Origin: an uncultured Pontibacter sp.
GTDB lineage: Bacteria; Bacteroidota; Bacteroidia; Cytophagales; Hymenobacteraceae
Direction of reading: 5' to 3'
Length of the DNA stretch: 64,000 nucleotides
Assembly: GCF_947495565.1 (NCBI RefSeq)
Contig: NZ_CANLZM010000011.1
Coordinates: 62,001 to 126,000, forward strand
Shown piece after piece: positions 17,386 through 25,155 of the stretch; position 1 is the first letter of the stretch; each line of letters begins with the position of its first letter. The notes below the pieces were generated by a model. The model saw only the letters and a program-made list of their open reading frames with translations. It was not told the DNA's origin and made no database searches. A program made the position numbers and the translations under genes.

Positions 17386-17393
17386 TACCTTTG
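17386..17393 (+). promoter_or_regulatory. -7 box upstream of nucleoside phosphorylase gene
   Basis: TACCTTTG matches TAnnTTTG and directly follows the trhO terminator. The leader would be about 100 nt and includes the repeat at 17430-17462. Confidence 0.5.
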
Positions 17394-17429
17394 TATCAGG
17401 ACCACTCTTTAAAGAGATAAATAAAGCTC

Positions 17430-17462
17430 CCCTCCTTGGTTAAGGCGGGCTAGGGGTGGTTT
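17430..17462. repeat. CCCCTCC...AGGGGTGGTT intergenic word
   Basis: A spacer element reading CCCCTCCTTGG, then AAGGCGGGCTAGGGGTGG. A related word occurs in reverse orientation at about 57724-57797 (AACCACCCCTAACCCC, AAGGCGGGG). Confidence 0.5.
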
Positions 17463-17497
17463 GTCAATATTACCAGATAAAAGCATTAACTAAAACT

Positions 17498-18355
17498 ATG
17501 GCTGCTATTCCAGAATCAGAACTGATCATCAACCCAAACGGCACGGTTTATCACCTTAACCTACTGCCCGAGCATATATCCGATACGATCATAACCGTAG
17601 GCGACCCGGAGCGTGTAGCTAAGGTGAGCCAGCATTTTGATACGATGGAAGTGCAGATTGCCAAGCGCGAGTTTGTTACCCACACAGGTTACTACAAAGG
17701 CAAGCGCCTGACCGTGATCTCAACCGGAATGGGCACCGATAACATCGATATTCTGATGAATGAGCTGGATGCGCTGGTAAACATCGATTTTCAGAGCAGG
17801 GAGGTAAATGAGGAGAAGATAAAGCTGAGCATTGTGCGCATTGGTACCTCCGGCTCTCTGCAGGAAACGGTACCGCTCGGAAGCCACCTGGCCTCGCATA
17901 CAAGTGTTGGCCTGGACACGCTGATGGAGTTCTACCCACTGGAGCAGACGGAGGAAGAGCAAAGTATAACTGCCAAACTGCAGCATGAACTGGGACTGGG
18001 CTTCAGGCCATACTGCGTGACGGCTTCAGAAAGCCTCCTTCAGAAAATTGCTTTCGACATGGTGCCGGGCAACACGCTTACCTGCCCGGGTTTTTACGCA
18101 CCGCAAGGGCGTGTGCTGCGTGGCGGCTTGCGTAACCAAAGCCTGCTGCATACTTATCAAAACTTCCGCCACAACGATTTTAAGCTCACAAACTTTGAGA
18201 TGGAAACAGCTGGCTATTATAGCATGGGCCGCATTTTGGGCCACGAGATGTTGTCATTGAACGCCATTGTAGCCAACCGCATCACGCAAAAGTTCGCTGA
18301 AAACGCCGAGCAGGTAATAGACGATTTAATTGTGAAAGTGCTGGAGCGGATCTAA
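17498..18355 (+). CDS. Nucleoside phosphorylase (uridine phosphorylase-like)
   Basis: Phosphorolysis of a nucleoside to base and ribose-1-phosphate; PNP/UDP phosphorylase superfamily. In 285 residues, the N-terminal ITVGDPERVAKVSQHFD is the phosphate-binding GDPxR motif, STGMGTDNIDILMNEL is the family GxGxxN-like turn, RIGTSGSLQ is the phosphate/ribose loop, and NFEMETAGYYSMG contains the ribose-binding ExE-type motif (FEMET). The ATG at 17498 gives the standard N-terminus; an upstream in-frame start at 17456 lies in the repeat. Pyrimidine versus purine preference cannot be fixed from sequence. Confidence 0.9.
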   Translation: MAAIPESELIINPNGTVYHLNLLPEHISDTIITVGDPERVAKVSQHFDTMEVQIAKREFVTHTGYYKGKRLTVISTGMGTDNIDILMNELDALVNIDFQSREVNEEKIKLSIVRIGTSGSLQETVPLGSHLASHTSVGLDTLMEFYPLEQTEEEQSITAKLQHELGLGFRPYCVTASESLLQKIAFDMVPGNTLTCPGFYAPQGRVLRGGLRNQSLLHTYQNFRHNDFKLTNFEMETAGYYSMGRILGHEMLSLNAIVANRITQKFAENAEQVIDDLIVKVLERI

Positions 18356-18378
18356 ACAGTGCCTTTAAATTGGCATAA

Positions 18379-18422
18379 AACATAACAGCCTGCTCAAGTA
18401 TGAGCGGGCTGTTATGTTTTAT
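18379..18422 (+). terminator. Terminator after nucleoside phosphorylase gene
   Basis: AACATAACAGCC (18379-18390) pairs exactly with 18407-18418. The inner part is imperfect. A T-run follows. Confidence 0.8.
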
Positions 18423-18465
18423 ACTTACCTGAAATTAACTGGGGCGAGGGTTTGGGTTTCATGAC

Positions 18466-18765
18466 TTAGCAGTAATTGATCTCTAAAATGGAGCGCAGCG
18501 GCAAAAACATACCTGATCGCAGCAGTACAAAATCCTTGTCTAACCCCCAAAGTGCGGCTTCTACTTTTTTCTTCTCGCCGGAGGCCGTCTTAAACGTGAT
18601 GATGGACTTATTACGGTACGTGTTGCTTAAGATGGTGGCGCGGTTGGCAGCATAGTAACGGCGGCTTTTCGCATCAGAGTCTTGCAGCACGTCTTTCTTG
18701 CTGAACTGTAAGGTGGGGATTCGGTCTTTATTGATGAGTTGAGTGTCTTTCTTTTGATTTAGCAT
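18466..18765 (-). CDS. 99-residue protein, tandem paralogue A
   Basis: I do not recognise a named family. The protein is basic, soluble and mostly beta in pattern. It shares a clear alignment with the neighbour at 18902-19201: IPTLxFxxxDVL, then A..R..x.NRAT.L.N.Y..K..ITF.TA.GE...V, then W..D..F..L..G..(P) and a terminal SI..I. Both are exactly 99 residues, so they arose by duplication. The ITFKTASGEKKKVEAALWGL stretch looks like a small beta-barrel. The spacer between the two (136 bp) holds the terminator of the neighbour, so they are probably separately transcribed. Confidence 0.75.
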   Translation of the reverse strand: MLNQKKDTQLINKDRIPTLQFSKKDVLQDSDAKSRRYYAANRATILSNTYRNKSIITFKTASGEKKKVEAALWGLDKDFVLLRSGMFLPLRSILEINYC

Positions 18766-18843
18766 AGTTATCTATTTGGTTCATACTATATAGAGCAGAT
18801 ATCGTGCCGGAATGTTGTTTAAACATTATTGTGGAAAGGCAGC

Positions 18844-18871
18844 AAAAAAAAGCAAGTACGGGAATACTTGC
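18844..18871 (-). terminator. Terminator of paralogue B
   Basis: On the minus strand GCAAGTA (18871-18865) pairs with TACTTGC (18858-18852) and is followed by a run of seven or more T. The stem is made from AAGTA words. Confidence 0.75.
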
Positions 18872-18901
18872 CTGCTGCTAAAGTATAACAGGAAACCTAT
18901 C

Positions 18902-19201
18902 TTAGAAAAACTCGATTCCAATAATAGAGGTAACAGGTATGGCACAACCGGCTTTAAGTGTCATAAACCTTTCATCTACTGCCCAAACAGTTGTATCCAC
19001 GCGGTGCGGTTCGCCATCGGCTGTCTGAAAGGTTATTTCTACCTTACCCTGATACACGTTACCAAGGGAAGTGGCGCGGTTCAGGTCCCACATGCGTTTT
19101 TTGCGGGCTTCAGGGTCTGTGAGTACGTCATTGCGCCCAAAACGGAGAGTCGGAATTTGCTCCTTCTCCATCATCGGGATGGTGTTTACATAAGTTTCCA
19201 T
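18902..19201 (-). CDS. 99-residue protein, tandem paralogue B
   Basis: Paralogue of 18466-18765 (see shared residues there). Differences: an N-terminal METYVNTIPMMEKE, and VDTTVWAVDERFMTLKAGCAIPV instead of the A-copy's VEAALWGLDKDFVLLRSGMFLPL. No signal peptide, membrane segment or cysteine pair. It may be a small structural or regulatory protein; no function is claimed. Both copies lie convergently downstream of the nucleoside phosphorylase gene and on the same strand as the acyl-CoA reductase gene. Confidence 0.75.
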   Translation of the reverse strand: METYVNTIPMMEKEQIPTLRFGRNDVLTDPEARKKRMWDLNRATSLGNVYQGKVEITFQTADGEPHRVDTTVWAVDERFMTLKAGCAIPVTSIIGIEFF

Positions 19202-19282
19202 GTGCGGTTGGTTTGTTTAACTAAAACCAATATAGGAAACCGCTATCTAAATTGCAATGTTTTAACGCTGATTTTTAAGGAA

Positions 19283-20293
19283 CTACAGGTGCTGCAGAAA
19301 CTTCATCGTATCCACGCCGTCGGCATAATCCCATACCATCGGGCTCTGCGCCTCACCAAATGGAATACTGCTTTCAAACCAGCCATGCGCCGATACCAGC
19401 ACCTGTGTCTTGTCTTTTACCTCTTGCAGCTTCTGGCGCAGGTCTGTAAGCGAGCTGAAGGTATCGTAAAATAGCACTGAGATAGGAGACACGAGCTTTT
19501 CACTTTGCTGTACCAGCATAAAGCCGTTATCGAAATGGGGCACACGGTTTACCAGAAGTATAGACTTGTTGTAGTCGTAGTTGTTCTGGTACTTGTGGTG
19601 GTCCAGTATGTTTTCGCGGTGCTGATTGGCTTCAAAGAATTTATCGAACTTATAGCCTTCTGGCACAAATACTTTGGATACGTTGCGGCAGCCCAGGCCG
19701 TAGTAACGGAAAATGTCCTCGCCCAGTGCCTTTAAGTCGTCAGGTTCCTCGTGGCCGGTAAGTATACCTATGCTGCTGCGGTTCTTGCGGATGATGTGCG
19801 GGCGGTTGGCAAAGTAGTACTCAAAGTAGCGAGCCGTGTTGTCGGAGCCGGTGGCAATAATAGCGTCCGCCTCTTTCAGCAAATCCACAAACTCAATGCA
19901 GCTGGCAAAAGCCGGCTCTATACCTATCAGCATGTTGGCGATGCGCTTCATGAGCATGTCGTCGCTCGAGCTGAGCTTGCTTAAAAGGAAGTGCCCGCTG
20001 ATCAGCACCGACAGGAAATCGTGAAAACCGACCATTGGAATATTACCCGCCATCACTACGCCAACCTTCTTCGGTGAAACCTGTTTAAGGTGGTACGGGT
20101 AAAGCCACTCTCGGAGGTACTGCTCTTGCAGCATAGTAATAACGCCGTTGAGGGCACAGGATACATTCTCCTCTGTAAACCAGGTATTACGGGAGGCTGC
20201 CGCGTAGGCCCAGCTCTGCCGCTCTTCAGGCGTCAGGTTCTGCAGCTGTTTCCCGAGTTCTACAAAGGCTTCTATCCTGTTCTCTAATGTCAT
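19283..20293 (-). CDS. Acyl-CoA reductase (LuxC-like)
   Basis: A 336-residue aldehyde dehydrogenase-superfamily protein of the Bacteroidota acyl-CoA reductase/LuxC-related family, expected to reduce acyl-CoA or acyl thioesters to aldehyde with NADPH. Seen are GVVMAGNIPMVGFHDFLSVLISGH (substrate/cofactor pocket), DAIIATGSDNTARYFEYYF (NAD(P)-binding turn) and YYGLGCRNVSKVFVPEGY, where the Cys of GLGCRNVSK is the likely acylated nucleophile. It is divergent from a 2x[4Fe-4S] ferredoxin; this gene pair recurs across Bacteroidota, which suggests a shared redox role. It is not evidence of luminescence. Confidence 0.85.
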   Translation of the reverse strand: MTLENRIEAFVELGKQLQNLTPEERQSWAYAAASRNTWFTEENVSCALNGVITMLQEQYLREWLYPYHLKQVSPKKVGVVMAGNIPMVGFHDFLSVLISGHFLLSKLSSSDDMLMKRIANMLIGIEPAFASCIEFVDLLKEADAIIATGSDNTARYFEYYFANRPHIIRKNRSSIGILTGHEEPDDLKALGEDIFRYYGLGCRNVSKVFVPEGYKFDKFFEANQHRENILDHHKYQNNYDYNKSILLVNRVPHFDNGFMLVQQSEKLVSPISVLFYDTFSSLTDLRQKLQEVKDKTQVLVSAHGWFESSIPFGEAQSPMVWDYADGVDTMKFLQHL

Positions 20294-20323
20294 GGCAATT
20301 TGCGTGGCTTGTAAAAAATAACT

Positions 20324-20759
<436 letters not shown>

Positions 20760-20780
20760 GTATAAACAGCATCAAGTCAG

Positions 20781-20814
20781 AAAACCTGTCTCTACAAAGG
20801 CAGGTTTTTTCTTT
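20781..20814 (+). terminator. Terminator of ferredoxin gene
   Basis: AAAACCTG (20781-20788) pairs with CAGGTTTT (20801-20808), 12-nt loop, followed by TTCTTT. Confidence 0.75.
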
Positions 20815-20832
20815 AGATAACCAGCAAAGTTG

Positions 20833-21411
20833 ATGACGATGGAAGGACTGACGCACCAGGATAAAACGTTTGAGAAGATCGTGTACCAGAATAAGTCTGT
20901 CAAAAACAGGGAGTTTGAGGCATGCACCTTCAGAAACTGTGACTTTTCCGGAAGTGATTTTTCGCAAACCCGGTTTACAGACTGTACTTTTACAGGTTGC
21001 AACCTGGCTATGCTTAAGCTGCACCGGGCCACGCTTAGCAACGTTGTTTTTCGGGAGTGTAAGCTAACAGGCATAAACTTTAGCGAGTGCGAGGATGTAT
21101 TGTTTACCGTTCGTTTTGAAGGAAGTATGCTGGATTATGCCTCCTTCGTGAACCGGAAAATGTCTAAAACGCACTTTACCCATACTTCCCTGAAAGGCGT
21201 AGATTTTTCAGGCGCGAACCTTAGCAGCGCCATGTTTGATAACACTGATTTGGACAGAGCTGTTTTTAACTACACCAACCTCACCACCGCTGATCTTTCC
21301 ACAGCTTTTAACTTTGAGATAGACCCTGAGCTGAACACCATCAAAAAAGCAAAGTTCTCCCAATATGGCCTGCAGGGGCTGCTGGTAAAGTATAACCTGC
21401 ACGTTGTCTAA
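20833..21411 (+). CDS. Pentapeptide-repeat protein
   Basis: About 192 residues forming a right-handed quadrilateral beta-helix of A(D/N)LxX repeats: FEACTFRNCDFSGSDFSQTRF, then LKGVDFSGANLSSAMFDNTDLDRAVF. The C-terminus (FEIDPELNTIKKAKFS..GLQGLLVKY) is the conserved cap seen in many chromosomal pentapeptide proteins related to Qnr/MfpA. A gyrase-protecting role is possible but not shown. The ATG at 20833 was chosen over the adjacent TTG at 20830; a third candidate is at 20839. Preceded by the ferredoxin terminator. Confidence 0.85.
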   Translation: MTMEGLTHQDKTFEKIVYQNKSVKNREFEACTFRNCDFSGSDFSQTRFTDCTFTGCNLAMLKLHRATLSNVVFRECKLTGINFSECEDVLFTVRFEGSMLDYASFVNRKMSKTHFTHTSLKGVDFSGANLSSAMFDNTDLDRAVFNYTNLTTADLSTAFNFEIDPELNTIKKAKFSQYGLQGLLVKYNLHVV

Positions 21412-21508
21412 CTCTGATTTATACTTGCTGCAGGCGCAGGTTCACATTCCTGGCCTGTTCTGTCATTAACATTCCGCAATAATCAAGCAACAATTAAGAC
21501 AAAATGCC

Positions 21509-21516
21509 TAATTTTG
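21509..21516 (+). promoter_or_regulatory. -7 box of valS promoter
   Basis: TAATTTTG matches TAnnTTTG, 37 nt upstream of the valS ATG. Confidence 0.6.
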
Positions 21517-21553
21517 CTTTTTAGCGCAACACGCCCAAAACAACCCAAATACG

Positions 21554-24190
21554 ATGTCGATTTCAACAAAATATAACCCCAAGGAAGTAGAGAAGAAGTG
21601 GTACGACAGCTGGATGCAGCGCGGCTTCTTCCACTCTGAGCCAAATCCGAATAAAGAGCCTTACACCATCGTGATTCCGCCGCCCAACGTTACAGGCGTG
21701 CTGCACATGGGCCATATGCTCAACAACACGATTCAGGATGTGCTTATTCGCCGTGCGCGTATGCAAGGCAAAGAAGCTTGCTGGGTACCGGGCACCGACC
21801 ACGCCTCGATTGCCACAGAGGCAAAAGTAGTGGCCATGCTCAAAGAAAAAGGCATCAACAAAAGCGACCTGACGCGCGAGGAGTTTCTGGAGCACGCCTG
21901 GGAGTGGAAAGAGAAGTATGGCGGTATTATTCTGGAGCAGCTGAAAAAGCTCGGCGCCTCCTGCGACTGGGACCGTACCCGCTTCACGATGGAAGATGAC
22001 ATGAGCGCCGCCGTAATTGAGGTGTTTGTGGACCTGTTCCGCAAAGGCCAGATTTACCGTGGTGTGCGTATGGTAAACTGGGACCCACAGGGCCGCACGG
22101 CCCTTTCTGACGAGGAAGTGATTCCGAAAGATACAATGGCCAAGATGTACCACCTGCAGTACGAGGTGGTAGCAGACAGCGCATCTACAGAGCCGACTTA
22201 TATTACAGTAGCTACCTCACGCCCGGAAACCATTATGGCAGACGTGGCCGTAGCCGTTAACCCGAACGATGAGCGCTACACGCGCCTGCACGGCAAATCT
22301 GTTCGCATTCCGCTTTTGGGCAAGGTGATTCCGGTTATACTTGATGAGTACGTAAGCATAGACTTCGGTACGGGCGCATTAAAAGTTACACCGGCCCACG
22401 ACCTGAACGACTACGAGCTAGGGCAGAAGCACAAGCTGCCAACCATCGATATCCTCAACAACGACGGCACCCTGAACGAGCAGGCGCAGCTGTATGTGGG
22501 GCAGGATAGGTTTGCCGCCCGCCGAAACATTGTGAAAGATTTGCAAGAGACCGGAATGCTGGTGAAGATAGAAGAGTACGCCAGCGTGCTGCAAACCTCT
22601 GAGCGTACGGGTGCCGTAATTGAGCCGCGCCTCTCTATGCAGTGGTGGTGCAAAATGGACAACATGGCTAAGCCAGCGCTGGAGGCCGTGATGAACGACG
22701 AAATCCGCCTGCACCCGCCGAAGTTTAAGAACATGTACCGCTCCTGGATGGAGAACGTGCACGATTGGTGTATTTCGCGCCAGCTGTGGTGGGGCCAGCA
22801 GATACCGGCTTACTACCTGCCGGATGGCTCTTATGTAGTGGCTACCACGGCAGAAGAAGCACTTCGTCTAGCCCGTAAAGAAAGCGGCAATAACGAGCTG
22901 CAGCTGGAGGATCTACGCCAAGACGAAGACGTGCTGGATACGTGGTTCTCTTCGTGGCTGTGGCCGATTTCGGTGTTCAACGGCTTCAAAGACCCTGACA
23001 ATAAAGATATTTCATACTATTACCCGACCAACGACCTCGTTACCGCCCCTGAAATTCTGTTTTTCTGGGTAGCGCGTATGATTATGGCGGGGTACGAGTT
23101 CCGTAATGAATTGCCGTTTAAAAATGTGTACCTGACAGGTATTGTGCGCGATACGCAGGGCCGCAAAATGTCGAAGCAGCTAGGCAACTCTCCGGATCCG
23201 CTGGACCTGATTGAGCAGTACGGTGCCGACGGTGTGCGTGCGGGTATGCTGTTCAGTTCTCCGGCCGGTAACGACCTGTTGTTTGACGAAAAACTGGTGG
23301 AGCAGGGCCGTAACTTCAGCAACAAAATCTGGAACGCTTTCCGTTTGATCAAAGGATGGGAGGTGGACGAGAGCCTGTCGTTCCCGAACGAAACGGCTGT
23401 GGCTTGGTTTGAGTCCCGCTTTAACGAGGCCTTTATCCAGATAGAGGACCACTTCAGCAAGTTCCGTATCTCTGACGCGCTGCTGGCGGTGTATAAACTG
23501 GTGTGGGATGATTTTTGCTCTAATTACCTGGAGATGATCAAGCCAGCCTACCAGCAGCCGATTGATAAGCAGACGATAGATGCCACCACCGCTTTCCTGG
23601 AGAAGGTGCTGAAAGTGCTGCACCCGTTCATGCCGTTCATCACAGAAGAGATCTGGCATGAGCTGAAAGAGCGCAAGAACAAGGAGTACCTGATCGTTTC
23701 GGCCTGGCCTAAGAAAGAAAAGTTCAATAAAGGCGTCATCGAGAAGATGGAAAGCGTGCTGAATATTGTGGGCGCTATCCGTAATGTACGCAACTCTAAA
23801 AACATCCCGAACTCCAAACAGCTGGATCTATCCATCAAGAACCTGAGCGGCACAAATTATGAGCCGTTCCTGGGCATTATCCGCAAGCTGGCAGGCATCA
23901 GCGAGGTAAGCTTTGTGAGCGATAACCTGGAGGGTGCGATCAGCTTTGTAGAGGCCGGAGACGAGTTCTTCATCCCGATGGAGGGCAACATTGACGTAGC
24001 CGCCGAGCGTGAGCGCCTGACAAAGGAGCTGGAGTACACCAAAGGCTTTTTGGCATCAGTGGATAAAAAGCTTAGCAACGAGCGTTTTGTGAGCGGTGCA
24101 CCAGAGGCTGTGATCACCGCCGAGCGCAAGAAGAAAGCCGATGCAGAGGCAAAAATCAACGCGATTGAGCAAAGCCTGGCGGTGCTGTAA
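21554..24190 (+). CDS. valS: Valyl-tRNA synthetase
   Basis: Charges tRNA-Val; class Ia synthetase. The 878 residues show [14 protein letters not shown] with the HIGH-type HMGH near 50, the CP1 editing domain (about 190-340, [17 protein letters not shown]), the KMSKQ loop near 537, the anticodon-binding domain, and a C-terminal coiled coil (about 815-878) typical of ValS. Length is normal. It ends at a strong terminator shared with the convergent lipoprotein gene. Confidence 0.98.
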   Translation: MSISTKYNPKEVEKKWYDSWMQRGFFHSEPNPNKEPYTIVIPPPNVTGVLHMGHMLNNTIQDVLIRRARMQGKEACWVPGTDHASIATEAKVVAMLKEKGINKSDLTREEFLEHAWEWKEKYGGIILEQLKKLGASCDWDRTRFTMEDDMSAAVIEVFVDLFRKGQIYRGVRMVNWDPQGRTALSDEEVIPKDTMAKMYHLQYEVVADSASTEPTYITVATSRPETIMADVAVAVNPNDERYTRLHGKSVRIPLLGKVIPVILDEYVSIDFGTGALKVTPAHDLNDYELGQKHKLPTIDILNNDGTLNEQAQLYVGQDRFAARRNIVKDLQETGMLVKIEEYASVLQTSERTGAVIEPRLSMQWWCKMDNMAKPALEAVMNDEIRLHPPKFKNMYRSWMENVHDWCISRQLWWGQQIPAYYLPDGSYVVATTAEEALRLARKESGNNELQLEDLRQDEDVLDTWFSSWLWPISVFNGFKDPDNKDISYYYPTNDLVTAPEILFFWVARMIMAGYEFRNELPFKNVYLTGIVRDTQGRKMSKQLGNSPDPLDLIEQYGADGVRAGMLFSSPAGNDLLFDEKLVEQGRNFSNKIWNAFRLIKGWEVDESLSFPNETAVAWFESRFNEAFIQIEDHFSKFRISDALLAVYKLVWDDFCSNYLEMIKPAYQQPIDKQTIDATTAFLEKVLKVLHPFMPFITEEIWHELKERKNKEYLIVSAWPKKEKFNKGVIEKMESVLNIVGAIRNVRNSKNIPNSKQLDLSIKNLSGTNYEPFLGIIRKLAGISEVSFVSDNLEGAISFVEAGDEFFIPMEGNIDVAAERERLTKELEYTKGFLASVDKKLSNERFVSGAPEAVITAERKKKADAEAKINAIEQSLAVL

Positions 24191-24205
24191 AGTATAAATC
24201 TATAT

Positions 24206-24253
24206 AAAAAACAAATCGGCCGCTCTCGTAAGGGAGCGGCCGATTTGTTTTTT
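24206..24253. terminator. Bidirectional terminator between valS and lipoprotein gene
   Basis: A perfect 20-bp stem (24206-24225 with 24234-24253) and loop TCGTAAGG; A-run on one side, T-run on the other. The core is repeated identically at 25100-25135. Confidence 0.9.
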
Positions 24254-24277
24254 ACTTGTAAATAAACTCTACACTGG

Positions 24278-24940
24278 TTAGTTCAAGTCAGCCGTTATTG
24301 CCTGCTGTTTTATTTTTGCAGCAGGTTTTTTGGAAGTTTTGATATAGCTGGTCTCTAGCTCAACGAAAATGGCGGTCAAATGTTTCTCAAATTTAGAAGA
24401 ATGGCGCAGGCGTTGGCGCTCGTCTGTTCCAAACATGCCGCCACTGGTGTACACACGGTTCATGGTGCCCATGGTAGGGTGCGCGATGTCTTGGCTTAAG
24501 GCAAGCACCGCCTGAGTTTCATTTGCCGGGAAGTAGTAAAAGAAGGCATAGAACGGCAAGCCTGCCGAAACCATGGCCACTGGTACACCGAGTATACCGA
24601 TGGCGCTTACCGCTAAACCGGCAGTACGTTGTTGAGGCGTGGTGTACTGAACATTTTCTATCCGGAGGAGCAAAGAGCTTTCGTCTTGGCAATCGATTAA
24701 CTTAAAGGGGTGCGGCTGTGCATTGTATTGCACAATGTATGCATCAAGTTTGCTCTCGAACTGCTCCTGAAACTCCGGTGGCACCTCTTCTCCAAAAACC
24801 AGGCAAACGCCCAGTTGGTCAATTTGCTTCCCTTCCTGCATCGAGAGCTTTGCTGTGGTACACTGTGTGAACAGCAGCAGGCATAGGGGTAAAAGTATGT
24901 GCCAGCGCAGCACATGTGTTTTTCTGTAAATTTGCATCAT
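24278..24940 (-). CDS. Predicted lipoprotein, unknown function
   Basis: A 220-residue protein with a signal peptide and lipobox (LLLFTQC), so it is probably a lipid-anchored envelope protein. The middle carries a hydrophobic stretch LAVSAIGILGVPVAMVSAGLPFYAFFYYF (about 109-137), which may insert into the membrane. The N-terminal mature part (GVCLVFGEEVPPEFQEQFESKLDAYI) resembles no family I can name. Two ATGs (24940, 24937) start the gene. It is flanked on both sides by copies of the same terminator hairpin. Confidence 0.75.
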   Translation of the reverse strand: MMQIYRKTHVLRWHILLPLCLLLFTQCTTAKLSMQEGKQIDQLGVCLVFGEEVPPEFQEQFESKLDAYIVQYNAQPHPFKLIDCQDESSLLLRIENVQYTTPQQRTAGLAVSAIGILGVPVAMVSAGLPFYAFFYYFPANETQAVLALSQDIAHPTMGTMNRVYTSGGMFGTDERQRLRHSSKFEKHLTAIFVELETSYIKTSKKPAAKIKQQAITADLN

Positions 24941-25091
24941 AATAAGAGAGTTGGATTTGTATGGTGCAATATACTAGTTGCCAGTAATATACAATATAGT
25001 TGAAGTTTTATTTTTAATGAAGATGCAAGCTGGTGCATGTCCTGATATGAGGTATAGCATGGGGAAAGCATGTGCAGGAAATCTTGCAAAG

Positions 25092-25143
25092 TATAAAAGC
25101 AAATCGGCCGCTCTCGTAAGGGAGCGGCCGATTTGCTTTTATA
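25092..25143 (-). terminator. Terminator of the S8 protease gene, copy of the valS hairpin
   Basis: A perfect 22-bp stem (25092-25113 with 25122-25143), loop TCGTAAGG, core identical to 24206-24253. Confidence 0.9.
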
Positions 25144-25155
25144 CTTATTGGTTGT

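Noticed and set aside
19283..20293. Bioluminescence (lux) operon
   Set aside because: The LuxC-like acyl-CoA reductase has no luxABDE neighbours and the family is common in non-luminous Bacteroidota.
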